From the NCBI RefSeq assembly GCF_036013915.1, contig NZ_CP107899.1:5518001-5582000 (forward strand): a stretch of DNA of 64,000 nt, in the 5' to 3' direction. Positions 25,581 through 33,071 of this stretch are shown one piece after another (position 1 is the stretch's first letter; every line of letters starts with the position of its first letter). The stretch comes from Streptomyces sp. NBC_00464. GTDB taxonomy: Bacteria > Actinomycetota > Actinomycetes > Streptomycetales > Streptomycetaceae. The position numbers were made by a program, and so were the translations under genes. The notes beneath the pieces were generated by a model. That model worked only from the letters and a program-made list of their open reading frames with translations, ran no database searches and had not been told where the DNA came from.

Positions 25581-25766
25581 CTAGGACTGCACGAAGCCTT
25601 TGAGGAGCTCGGGGCCTCCACGAAGCTCGTCTGCTTCTTTTTCACGGCCGACGCGGAAAACGGCATTCACGCGATCTATTGGGGAGAGGCACACCTCGAA
25701 CCTGACCGCACCTTCACGTGGCCCCACAGCGAACAGCTGCCGGTCGCTCCCCAGCCGCTTGTGTGA

Positions 25767-26102
25767 GAGCCCGGGCGGGCGCGCGACCCACTGGAGCCCT
25801 GCCCGCCTCCGGACCTGATCGGCTGACATCCACGTGGTAGATCAACGGCGGCGGACGCAGGCAACCTTGAGCACATTTTGTGACCGGTGGCTCCGCAAGC
25901 TTCCACGGAGGAGGCCACCGGTGATCGAACTTGCAAGACAGGTGTCGGCGACGATGCGCGTGCCAGATCCGTGCCAGATTGAGCGGTCAGCCGCGGTCAG
26001 CCGCGGTCAATTGGGGCGTAAGGCGGTGCAGGCACGCGCTGACAGGCTTGGCCCCGCTGTACGGCTGATGACCAGCCAAGACCGTCCTGGGGCCTTGACC
26101 CC
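25767..26102. other. Non-coding stretch with att-like scar and integrase-flank repeat
   Basis: No gene is supported. It contains an att-like motif (25930-25950) followed at once by a GTGCCAGAT-rich block (25958-26021). A related block lies at 29067-29116, just ahead of the third tRNA-Val att copy. Read as remains of earlier insertions. Confidence 0.5.
25930..25950 (+). other. Degenerate tRNA-Val att-like site
   Basis: CTTGCAAGACAGGTGTCGGCG matches the att core beginning (12072, 21124) in 17 of 21 positions in the same orientation. All differences are purine-purine changes. Could be an old attachment scar or chance. Confidence 0.35.
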
Positions 26103-26487
26103 TGATGTTGAACACACGAGAAACTGGATCCTGAGGATCTGAGAACGGACATCTCGTGGTCATGAAGAACTACCCGCCACAGTTCAAGGCGGACGCGGTC
26201 GCGCTGTACGAGTCACGGCCGGAAGCGACGATCAGGTCGGTCGCAGCCGATCTGGGGATCAACCCGGAGACGCTGCGGAACTGGGTGAGGGCGGGCGGGG
26301 TGAGCCGTCCCCGGGGACGTCGGACGCAGGAACCGGCCCTGCCGCCGGCCCAGTTGGAGGCCGAGAACGCCGCCCTGCGGAAGAAGGTCCGCGAGCTGGA
26401 GGAGGAACGCGAGATCCTGCGCAAAGCGGCGAAGTATTTCGCCGGGGAGACGCCCTGGTGAACCGCTTCCAGTGTGTCGCCGAGGTT
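26103..26487 (+). mobile_element. IS3-family remnant (left end and orfA only)
   Basis: A left-end-like sequence (TGATGTTGAACACACGAG, from 26103) precedes an intact orfA. orfB is lost after about ten codons (VNRFQ start at GTG 26458), replaced by unrelated sequence near 26487. No right inverted repeat is seen, so the element cannot move by itself. Confidence 0.75.
26162..26461 (+). CDS. IS3-family transposase OrfA (HTH subunit), orphan
   Basis: 99 aa from ATG 26162: MKNYPPQFKADAVALYESRP with a helix-turn-helix (LGINPETLRNWVR) and a closing leucine-zipper helix (LRKKVRELEEEREILRKAAKYF), the standard OrfA layout. OrfB begins in the -1 frame at GTG 26458 as usual but is cut off, so no active OrfAB fusion can be made. 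Confidence 0.88.
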   Translation: MKNYPPQFKADAVALYESRPEATIRSVAADLGINPETLRNWVRAGGVSRPRGRRTQEPALPPAQLEAENAALRKKVRELEEEREILRKAAKYFAGETPW

Positions 26488-26509
26488 GGGGGTTTCTTGC
26501 TGGCCAGGG

Positions 26510-27010
26510 ACCAGGAGACTGGGGCTCGTGGCGGTGCCAGATGAGGTAGCGGTCCTCCCGGCGCAGTTCGGCCGAGCCTCATTCGATGCGCATCACGCCT
26601 TGGCTGATGGAGCACGCGTAGGCGACCAGGACGAGGCGCACGTCCTCTGGTAGGAGATTGAGGTCGGGGTGCACCTCCAGCTCATCGGACCCATCGAAGT
26701 CCAAGCCGAAGGCCTGCTGCATCGGTGCTGGGCCATGTCGGCGAATCAGATCCGAGCGGAAGCCGGTAGCGCGACGTAGGCGCGCGGCTGTGACGGCGAC
26801 ATCGTTCTTCGCGTAGCAATACGGGTAGATCGGGTGGTCGCGAAAGATCGTCAGTGGTCGACTCTGTAAGCGCACCGGAGTGGCATCCGAGAGCGAGGCC
26901 ACAGCCAGTTCCTCGTACTGGGCGGCGTACAGCCCGTGTCCATAGGCCTCCAAGGTCTGGGTGCGCACGCTCGCGTGACCGCTGTGAGCTCTGGCATGTG
27001 CCCGGACCAA
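26510..27010 (-). pseudogene. Paralogue of the IS-interrupted gene, with in-frame TGA
   Basis: An open frame from TTG 27010 encodes 143 residues up to TGA 26579-26581 (ending GVMRIE). Reading through in the same frame gives GSAELRREDRYLIWHRHE, which lines up with the C-terminal WGEAHLEPDRTFTWPHSE of the gene at 23694-25766. The stop takes the place of the conserved Trp, so a single TGG to TGA change explains it. The N-termini also match (VRAHARAH against ARAHAQAH). The IS3 remnant abuts the 3' end. Family unknown. Confidence 0.65.
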
Positions 27011-27060
27011 CGAAGGTAGATTTCTGTACCACAGGTGATCACCGTAGAGGTAGGGCGACG

Positions 27061-27720
27061 ATGAAAACGGATGCAGCGACAGCCAAGCAAGTAACGGCGG
27101 ATTGGGCCCGTGCCTTCGTCGGCTTCGACATCTGGCGTCCTTTGTGGCTGTTGCGCAGGGTTGGGCCCTTGGTTCAGGGAATCACTCTTGATCGTTCCAC
27201 TTCGGGTGATGCCTATTTCCCGACCGCGCACATTCACGCATTGACACGGCCGTTCCCAGTCGTCTCTCTGGCCCTTGGTCAACGCTTGGCGTCGAGCTCG
27301 GGGGTGCAGGAATCCATCAGGTTTACCGAGCATGCGGAGGAATATCTCGACGCCGCCCGGCGCCTCGCTGGCCAGGCGCGATTGAGTCTCGATGCTCCGC
27401 CTACCGTCGGAGAGGTCGTCACTGAACTGCGCGCTTCCGCGATAGCCCAGCACGGTATGGGCCGGCCCGCAGTAGGGGAGGTTGAAGACAGCATCCTCAT
27501 CCCGTCGGCGAGTGGGGACAGGGACCTGGCAGAGGAAGGGCTGCAACTTGCTCGAGACCTGGTGAAGAAGTGGCCTAAGCACAGGCTTCCCCTGGACTGG
27601 GTCGGCGAGAAGGCATGGATCGCTTCCTTGAGCATGGAAGCGGACAATGCCGAGGGTCTGCGAGCCGTTATTGAAAGCCAGGTCAAGGCGCACAAGTTGG
27701 CGAAAATCCGCCAGAGCTGA
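27061..27720 (+). CDS. Hypothetical protein, divergent from the TGA-broken gene
   Basis: 219 aa from ATG 27061 (GTAGGGCGACG upstream). A soluble, mostly helical protein with a conserved-looking start WARAFVGFDIWRPLWLLRR. No motif known to me. The 50-bp divergent gap suggests shared control with the paralogue gene, possibly a two-gene system. Confidence 0.65.
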   Translation: MKTDAATAKQVTADWARAFVGFDIWRPLWLLRRVGPLVQGITLDRSTSGDAYFPTAHIHALTRPFPVVSLALGQRLASSSGVQESIRFTEHAEEYLDAARRLAGQARLSLDAPPTVGEVVTELRASAIAQHGMGRPAVGEVEDSILIPSASGDRDLAEEGLQLARDLVKKWPKHRLPLDWVGEKAWIASLSMEADNAEGLRAVIESQVKAHKLAKIRQS

Positions 27721-27835
27721 GGTTTCGGCACAGGGACCTCAGACAGCGCACCCACCCGAGTTGTCTCGGGACGAAGAAGTCATCCGTACAGCGGCTCTGT
27801 ACGCAGGCTGTGCGACCAGCGGGGTTTGGTAGATG

Positions 27836-27866
27836 CAGGGTCGGCGACTCGCACTCGCCGACCCTG
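27836..27866. terminator. 12-bp perfect hairpin between 27061 gene and HEAT gene
   Basis: CAGGGTCGGCGA (27836-27847) pairs with 27855-27866 around a 7-nt loop. It lies 13 bp before the next gene's GTG, so it can act as terminator for the upstream gene. CATACT at 27867 or so could be the -10 box of a leaderless downstream transcript. Confidence 0.6.
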
Positions 27867-27879
27867 ACATACTCGCGCC

Positions 27880-28644
27880 GTGACGTTCCCCCAGGAGGCA
27901 ACCGAGCCTCTCGACCCTGCAGAAGCACTGGCCAGCACAGCATGGAGCGTCCTGGACCATGCCTATGGGACAGCGGAGGACGTACCGCAGATTCTGCTGG
28001 ATCTGATGCACACCGAACTGCGTGTGAGGTCGCAGGCGTTGAGCCGTCTTCATCACGTCGTGCACCACCAGAACACCCTGTACACCGCCACAGCACCGGC
28101 CGCCGTGTACGTGGCGGGCATCCTCGGTGACGCCCGGACCCTTGAGGCCGTCGACAAAGAGCGTCACGCGTTCCCCGGACCGATGCGTGTCGAGTTGCTG
28201 GGGTGGGTCGACTCCGTCGCCAATGCCGCAGGCGACGCGGCCGCGGCCACCATGCGGCGTTTCGGGTTTCCTCCGGAGGAGTACCCGCCGTTCGTCGCGA
28301 TCTGCCGGATTCGGCCGCAGCTGTTCCATGCCGTCTCCGCGTTCCTCGAGGAACGCGACCCCGACGTACGTGCAGCAGCCATTTCTGCCTGTATCCCGCT
28401 ACTGGACGATCCCCGTCTGATTCACCACCGAGACATCTTGATCCCCATGCTGCGCGACAGCTTGGCCACGAGCACGCTTCGGCAGTACCGGGCGAGGGCG
28501 ATCGACGCGTTGGATGCGTGGGGCCAGAACACCACTGGGTTGGAGGTCCGGCAGGAGCGGTACACGTTCTGTGACGCCGAGCACCAGCCTCAGGCTCGGG
28601 CGGCCGAGGCGCAGGCTGGGGACGACGCGGCTTTCCCCTGCTGA
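27880..28644 (+). CDS. HEAT-repeat protein
   Basis: 254 aa from GTG 27880, without a clear ribosome binding site (leaderless transcript possible). Helical repeats such as LLDLMHTELRVRSQALSRLHH and ERDPDVRAAAISACIPLL are HEAT/armadillo-like. Such proteins serve as binding scaffolds; the partner is unknown. Confidence 0.75.
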   Translation: MTFPQEATEPLDPAEALASTAWSVLDHAYGTAEDVPQILLDLMHTELRVRSQALSRLHHVVHHQNTLYTATAPAAVYVAGILGDARTLEAVDKERHAFPGPMRVELLGWVDSVANAAGDAAAATMRRFGFPPEEYPPFVAICRIRPQLFHAVSAFLEERDPDVRAAAISACIPLLDDPRLIHHRDILIPMLRDSLATSTLRQYRARAIDALDAWGQNTTGLEVRQERYTFCDAEHQPQARAAEAQAGDDAAFPC

Positions 28645-28717
28645 AGGCTTCCCGGTTGGCCGTCTCAGATGCCCGGGCCGGAGCCTGGCTGTCAGAGCTC
28701 GGTGGGAGGGTGTTGCC

Positions 28718-29062
28718 ATGCAGAACGCGCTCTATGACTCGCCGGAAGAGACTCCGGAACATGCCGTGATCGCTCGCTTCCAGCTGGGCGGCGACGACTT
28801 CGGTGAACCTGACCAGAGGTCATTGGTCTTCGAAGCCGAGCGGTCCATCGGGGCCGCGGTCGCAGCGGCTGGTGTGGGTGAGGTCGACGGCAATGAGTTC
28901 GGCGGGGGAGAAGCTGTTATCTACGCCTATGGTCCTGACGCCGAAGATTTGTTCCGGGTGATGGAGCCTGGATTGCGCATGCTCCCGTTTCGGCCGGCAC
29001 ATGTCGTGCTGCGCTATGGGGAGCCCGGTGACGACGTGGTGAGCGATCGCGTTGAGCTATAG
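28718..29062 (+). CDS. Hypothetical small acidic protein
   Basis: 114 aa from ATG 28718 behind GGTGGGAGGG. Acidic alpha/beta protein with FEAERSIGAAVAAAGVGEVDGNEFGGGEAVIYAYGPDAEDLFRVM-like sequence spread over 29-71, suggesting a ferredoxin-like fold. No function known. Confidence 0.65.
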   Translation: MQNALYDSPEETPEHAVIARFQLGGDDFGEPDQRSLVFEAERSIGAAVAAAGVGEVDGNEFGGGEAVIYAYGPDAEDLFRVMEPGLRMLPFRPAHVVLRYGEPGDDVVSDRVEL

Positions 29063-29066
29063 GCGC

Positions 29067-29116
29067 GCGTGCCGGATACGTGCCAGATCGGGCGGTCAGC
29101 CGCGGTCACTTGGGGA
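29067..29116. repeat. Diverged copy of the 25958-26021 block
   Basis: Shares GTGCCAGATC, GCGGTCAGCCGCGGTCA and TTGGGG elements in the same order with 25958-26021. I read both as flanks of former element attachment sites. Confidence 0.5.
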
Positions 29117-29205
29117 ACGTCACGGCGTCCGCGGCTGGTAGAAGCCGTTGTAACGCATAGACGGACTGCGCTGTTGTGATGGCTCAGGCACCGGTGCCAG
29201 GCATG

Positions 29206-29244
29206 CAAAGCAGATGTCGGCGGTTCGAAACCGTCCGCACCCAC
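29206..29244 (+). other. Third tRNA-Val att copy (end of segment 2)
   Basis: From CAAAGCAGATGTCGGCGG to CGCACCCAC it equals the copy at 21124-21167 except for one base near the end; the first bases of the core are missing. It supports a second insertion event next to element 1. Confidence 0.8.
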
Positions 29245-29270
29245 AGTAGGAAACCGCAGGTGCGAACCCG

Positions 29271-29308
29271 AAATTGCCTCCTGGTCCACACGGACTGGGA
29301 GGCAATTT
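29271..29308. terminator. Hairpin after the third att copy
   Basis: AAATTGCCTCC (29271-29281) pairs with GGAGGCAATTT (29298-29308). The T-run of the right arm makes it look like an intrinsic terminator. Confidence 0.8.
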
Positions 29309-29412
29309 CTGTGGCCGAAGCCGCTCCGCCGGCTTGCTGTCGAAGGGTTTCAGTTAACCCCGATCGGACTACTAAATCGTCGTTTCGAGCATTTCCTGTG
29401 TTTCACTCAGGC

Positions 29413-29931
29413 ATGGACTGGACGACGATTGGCACAGTAGTGGCAGCGGTGGCTGCAGTGGTGGCCGCATCAATTTCACTTGCGCTGTTTCTGGCGAGTC
29501 GAAGGCAAGAAAGGCGCAGTGTTGAGAATGACAAGCGAAATCTGTTTCTTTCGCTAAATGAGCAGCTTATGCAGCCGGATCTTCAGCGAGGTAGGGACAT
29601 CCTCCGTCGACGGGTAAATAGTAAGAGAGATGCCGAGGTCATGTATCGCCGAAAGCGGGATGATCACTGGGCTGTATCGCAGGCCGTGGCAATGTTCGAC
29701 TTATTGGGGCTGTATGTCAGTCGTGAATACGTGGATAGGGACTTGGTGGTGGCGGAGTGGGGGGAGATGCTTGCCCTTTCCTATGATGGGCATGGAGATT
29801 ATTTCATTGAAGCCAGGGAGTCGAAACTCAAATGGAAACCCTATCCGCATTATGCCAAATTGGCGGGAGAAGTGATCGCGGAGAGAGGGCTTCAAGGGCT
29901 CCCAGAGGCCGGAGTGGCGAGGTTTGCATGA
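29413..29931 (+). CDS. Membrane-anchored protein, DUF4760-like, low GC
   Basis: 172 aa from ATG 29413. One N-terminal membrane helix (TTIGTVVAAVAAVVAASISLA), then a helical cytosolic part with NDKRNLFLSLNEQLMQPD and a VAMFDLLGLYV segment, resembling DUF4760-type proteins. Codon use is clearly poorer in GC than neighbours, and codon 97 (29701-29703) is TTA, which in Streptomyces needs the bldA tRNA. Signs of foreign origin. Confidence 0.7.
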   Translation: MDWTTIGTVVAAVAAVVAASISLALFLASRRQERRSVENDKRNLFLSLNEQLMQPDLQRGRDILRRRVNSKRDAEVMYRRKRDDHWAVSQAVAMFDLLGLYVSREYVDRDLVVAEWGEMLALSYDGHGDYFIEARESKLKWKPYPHYAKLAGEVIAERGLQGLPEAGVARFA

Positions 29932-30067
29932 TCCGGTAGAGCGTCGGTCAGACGACGCCATGACGTCCATAGCTGACATCAACGGAAGCGGATCGCGACA
30001 GCCCTGAATGGGAGCCGGAGGCTTCGAGGGGCAGAGAGTGCCCATCGGTGGCGGTGTTGTGGCCGAA

Positions 30068-30089
30068 CCTACAAGGCGGGTGTCCGGCG
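30068..30089 (+). other. Degenerate att-like motif
   Basis: CCTACAAGGCGGGTGTCCGGCG resembles the att core start with one inserted C, and is followed by TGCTGCGCGTGCCGGATGG, similar to the sequence following the 25930 motif. Weak on its own. Confidence 0.3.
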
Positions 30090-30150
30090 ATGCTGCGCGT
30101 GCCGGATGGCGACAGGCCCTCGCTGGCGGCGGCTTCGGGGTCGTGCCGAT

Positions 30151-30888
30151 TCAGTCAGCTGTCCAATCCGGGCATGGCCCATCAGTGCCCCATCCCTTGA
30201 CGGGCGTGCCCTGGTCGTCGTTCCGAGGCATGGGGGTGGTCTGCATTTTGAGGTTTCTGAACCCCTGGAAGCGGCTGGGCGGCCAGCATGTATTCGTGTT
30301 CACCTGCGCTTCGTGTACGGACTTGACATGGGCCATGTCCGCACGGCCGAGATTGCTACCGAGTAGCAGAGCCTTGGAGAGGTCGGCCTTTCCGAAAATA
30401 GCGGTCTCCAGATCGGCGTTGGTGAAGTCAGCGCCACGCAGGTTGGCGCCGTCAAATCTTGCGCCCAGAAGCTCGGTGTCACGGAAGCTCACGCCATGCA
30501 GGTCGAGGTTGCGGAAGTCGGCGTCCTTCAACCTCTTGCCGGCGAAATGCATGCCTTCCAGTGACCGCTTCCCGGGGGTGAACCCAGGGATACTTTCGGC
30601 AATTTCTACATTGGCGCGCCAGGCTGCTCGCTCCTGCGCGGCGACGAATCCCCTCTCCAGGAACAGCACGCTCAGACCGACAGCGAAGCCCGTAATCAGA
30701 CCACCGCCGATGCCGGAAAGAACTTCAACGCGTGCGGTCGTTCCTTCTGGGCCCTTCTTGGCCATGCGCCATCCGTAAGTCGCGAGCGCGATTCCTACGA
30801 TGACCAGGCACACTACGGCTGTCAAATGCAGGGGGCCGATACCATCGATGATTCTCCCTCCAGTGATCCGCTGAGGCACCTTGATCAA
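30151..30888 (-). CDS. Pentapeptide-repeat membrane protein
   Basis: 245 aa with two N-terminal membrane helices (LTAVVCLVIVGIALATYGW; IGGGLITGFAVGLSVLFL). Then come about ten A(D/N)Lxx-type pentapeptides (DADFRNLDLHGVSF, ARFDGANLRGADFTNADL and so on, residues 120-185), a right-handed quadrilateral beta-helix. The C-terminal 45 residues are not repeat-like. The role of such membrane-tethered pentapeptide proteins is unknown. Confidence 0.85.
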   Translation of the reverse strand: MIKVPQRITGGRIIDGIGPLHLTAVVCLVIVGIALATYGWRMAKKGPEGTTARVEVLSGIGGGLITGFAVGLSVLFLERGFVAAQERAAWRANVEIAESIPGFTPGKRSLEGMHFAGKRLKDADFRNLDLHGVSFRDTELLGARFDGANLRGADFTNADLETAIFGKADLSKALLLGSNLGRADMAHVKSVHEAQVNTNTCWPPSRFQGFRNLKMQTTPMPRNDDQGTPVKGWGTDGPCPDWTAD

Positions 30889-31139
30889 TCACCGCAAACG
30901 ACCGCCCCGCAACGGGCCAATCGGATGACTGATCGGCGGTCACCGCAGCACGGCAGGACGGGCGCTCCCGTGCGCTCCTGGTTGGCCAGGGCGCCTCCAG
31001 GCCGGGCAATCAAGGGCGGCCGGTCCTTTATCGCTTTGAACGCGCATGTTGGCGGGGTTCGGACAGGCCGGCTGAATCTGTCGATGCCCGTGGGTATCCG
31101 CGTCTCCTCGACGTGCAGCAACGGACGCCGTCGCTGTTC

Positions 31140-31290
31140 GAACCGGCAGTGCAGCCTCGCGCAGTAGGCCGCCCGGGCTTCTTCGTCGATCTGCATCTCG
31201 TGTTCGGCGCGCAGCCCGGTCCGGCCGTCGAGGCCCTCGCGCAGGATGTCGGCGTGCCCGGTGTGCCGGATGGACTCGTTGAGCTGAGGA
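31140..31290 (-). pseudogene. DinB (DUF664) family C-terminal fragment
   Basis: In one minus-strand frame the sequence LNESIRHTGHADILREGLDG and DEEARAAYCARLHCRF matches the last third of DinB/DUF664 thiol-transferase-like proteins. No N-terminal part with the first metal His exists nearby and no proper start is present, so this is a leftover. The frame stays open to 30885 without homology. Confidence 0.6.
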
Positions 31291-31478
31291 CATGGGGAGT
31301 CGGATCAGGCGGCGGAGGTCGCGCGCATGATCGCGACGATTGCGGCAGAGACCCGCTCGGCCTGGACGTACCGGGAGTTGGTCACTCCGGAACGGGTGAT
31401 CCGGATGGGAGGGAGGGAGGGGATCGGGGCGAGTGCTGGGTTGGGGCTGGCGACGAAGGCCCGCTGTAGCGTGACCGC

Positions 31479-32375
31479 ATGGATGAACCCAGGATCAAGG
31501 TGTACGGCTCGGGCACCGAGATCACTGTCGCAGCGAACGCCGCCGGCCTGCGGGACCTGGCCGAGCGGCTCGTCAGACTCTCCGACCCCGAACTCCGAGA
31601 CGGCTACCACGAGCATCTTGAGAGTGGCATCAACCTCGAGGACGGATCGATCAGCCTGATCCTGGAACGCGACGACGACCTGCAGGGCTCCCGCCCATGG
31701 GAATCCTTGTCACGGCTGCCCATGTTCCCGTGTGCCCGGCATCGGCCCCTCCCCCTCAGCCCAACTCTCGCCGAACTGGGCTTAGTTGCATCCCCGGAGG
31801 CCCTCCCTCTGCATCGTGGCAAGCCGCCGCACCACGCCGATGCACAGAACCCCTGCGACGACATACAGCGCGGCCCCGGCCATGCCTGTCGTCAGTGGGC
31901 CTCGGGAGGGGGAGGGATAGGCGAGAAGCTGCGCCGCCACGAAGACCAGCCACCACGAGGTCAGCAGTCCACCGGGGCGCCGCGGGCGGTCGGGTGGAGA
32001 GCTGGCAGCCCAGATGTCATTGAGGATCCGCTTGGGGAGAAAGAAGCAGGCGACGGGGATCAGCCACGCGCCTGTGGTCCAGCCGCGCTTCATCCGGTGT
32101 CCACCGGGCGCCAGCGCCTCGGCGTTCACCCGCATCTGCCACAGCCAGCGGAGGAAGACGAATCCGGTCAGCAGGAAGGCGAACAGCACCATACCGGTCA
32201 GGTTGTCGACCCACGTCTCGCTCCCGGAGGCGGCATGCGAGCCGTCAGGTGCGCGGTAGAGACGCAGCTGAGCGACCAGCAACGCGGCGTTCAGCAGCAC
32301 ACAGGCTCCGAGCGCGGCCACGACTGCGGCCGTCATCGCGGTCGGTACGAAGAGCGGTTCGCCATCAGGCGATGA
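31479..32375 (+). CDS. Imm32-like immunity protein start fused to long open frame
   Basis: From ATG 31479 the first 70 residues (MDEPRIKVYGSGTEITV, LAERLVRLSDPELRDGYHEHLE, GSISLILERDDD) look like a complete Imm32-type immunity protein. The native stop is missing. The frame runs on for 230 residues antisense to the DUF4328 gene with no protein-like features. Either the 3' end was lost by deletion or the tail is really translated. Only 31479-31690 is supported as coding. Confidence 0.5.
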   Translation: MDEPRIKVYGSGTEITVAANAAGLRDLAERLVRLSDPELRDGYHEHLESGINLEDGSISLILERDDDLQGSRPWESLSRLPMFPCARHRPLPLSPTLAELGLVASPEALPLHRGKPPHHADAQNPCDDIQRGPGHACRQWASGGGGIGEKLRRHEDQPPRGQQSTGAPRAVGWRAGSPDVIEDPLGEKEAGDGDQPRACGPAALHPVSTGRQRLGVHPHLPQPAEEDESGQQEGEQHHTGQVVDPRLAPGGGMRAVRCAVETQLSDQQRGVQQHTGSERGHDCGRHRGRYEERFAIRR

Positions 32376-32414
32376 CACGGGACGGGACGCGGCAATGGCG
32401 TCGTTGTGAGTCAC
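31782..32414 (-). CDS. DUF4328 membrane protein
   Basis: 210 aa with about five membrane helices and the DUF4328 hallmark LRWLWQMRVNAEAL, then GWTTGAWLIPVACFFLPKRILNDIWAAS. Function unknown; common in Streptomyces, often near signalling genes. Confidence 0.88.
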   Translation of the reverse strand: MTHNDAIAASRPVSSPDGEPLFVPTAMTAAVVAALGACVLLNAALLVAQLRLYRAPDGSHAASGSETWVDNLTGMVLFAFLLTGFVFLRWLWQMRVNAEALAPGGHRMKRGWTTGAWLIPVACFFLPKRILNDIWAASSPPDRPRRPGGLLTSWWLVFVAAQLLAYPSPSRGPLTTGMAGAALYVVAGVLCIGVVRRLATMQREGLRGCN

Positions 32415-32690
32415 GCGGCCAGAAACTACTGCGGAGGTCGGCGTTCAGTCCAGCACGAACGGATACCGACGCGGGTATCGGGCTCCGGCTCCGGCGGATG
32501 TGGGACGGGGGTACCAACCTCTACTGCGAGGCGCACGCCTTGGTCCCGCTGGAGCAATCACTGGCCCAACGGCTCACCGACTGGTTGCACGGCACCATGC
32601 CGGAGGGGCCCTACCCGAACCGCGAGCCGGTCGTCAGGGACTGCCGTGCACGAAGGGTTCCGGGCGGGAGAGGCTGCGTAGCGGAAGGCC
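32415..32690 (+). pseudogene. Possible gene fragment
   Basis: In one frame GLRLRRMWDGGTNLYCEAH and LAQRLTDWLHGTMPEGPYP look protein-like. The likely end AVHEGFRAGEAA followed by TAG at about 32680 is in another frame. This suggests a small gene broken by a frameshift near 32640. No family recognised. Confidence 0.3.
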
Positions 32691-33071
32691 TCAGACTGCG
32701 ACGGAGAGCAGGTCCACCACGAAGACGAGTGTCGAGCCCGCCGGGATCAGCGGCGAGGGTGACTGCTTGCCGTAGCCGAGGCGCGGGGGAACGATGATCT
32801 CGCGGCGGCCGCCGACCTTCATCCCTCTGATCCCGCGGTCCCAGCCCTTGATGACCTTCCCGCCGCCCACGGCGAACTTGAACGCCCGGCCCCGATCCCA
32901 GGAGCTGTCGAACTCTCTTTCGGACTCGAAGGTGACCCCGACGTAGTGAACCTGGACAACCCTGCCCGGCTTCGCCTCAAGCCCGTCCCCGACAAGGAGG
33001 TCGCGGATGGTCAGCTCGGTGGGAGCGTCGCCCTCCGGAAGGTCGATCTCGGGCTTCGTCGGTTCGCTCAT
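32691..33071 (-). CDS. FKBP-type peptidyl-prolyl cis-trans isomerase
   Basis: 126 aa with the single FKBP domain: VQVHYVGVTFESEREFDSSWDRG, FAVGGGKVIKGWDRGIRGMKVGGRREIIVPPRLGYG (split over residues 67-102) and FVVDLLSV. Active-site aromatic residues and Asp are conserved. ATG 33071 chosen because MSEPTKPE is the usual start; no signal peptide, so cytosolic. Confidence 0.95.
   Translation of the reverse strand: MSEPTKPEIDLPEGDAPTELTIRDLLVGDGLEAKPGRVVQVHYVGVTFESEREFDSSWDRGRAFKFAVGGGKVIKGWDRGIRGMKVGGRREIIVPPRLGYGKQSPSPLIPAGSTLVFVVDLLSVAV

Larger units (their letters stand above)
23694..25766 (+). pseudogene. Unknown-family gene interrupted by an IS701-type element
   Basis: The first part (23694-24138) encodes about 148 residues from MIASGENWARPSVWAAKRFG to DDDLTTEEYL. 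The rest resumes after the insertion at 25585. Removing the IS and one CTAG copy restores a perfect frame, EEYLGLHEAFEELGAS..., ending at TGA 25764-25766, about 210 aa in all. It is a distant paralogue of the gene at 26510-27010: both share RAHA(Q/R)AH, a YxFxYAxxxxxxxxARLR-like region, and a WGxAxL...DR...W ending. I do not recognise the family. Confidence 0.85.

Noticed and set aside
24136..25584. Two separate hypothetical genes flanking the IS
   Set aside because: The pieces join in frame after removal of the IS and one CTAG copy, so they are one gene.
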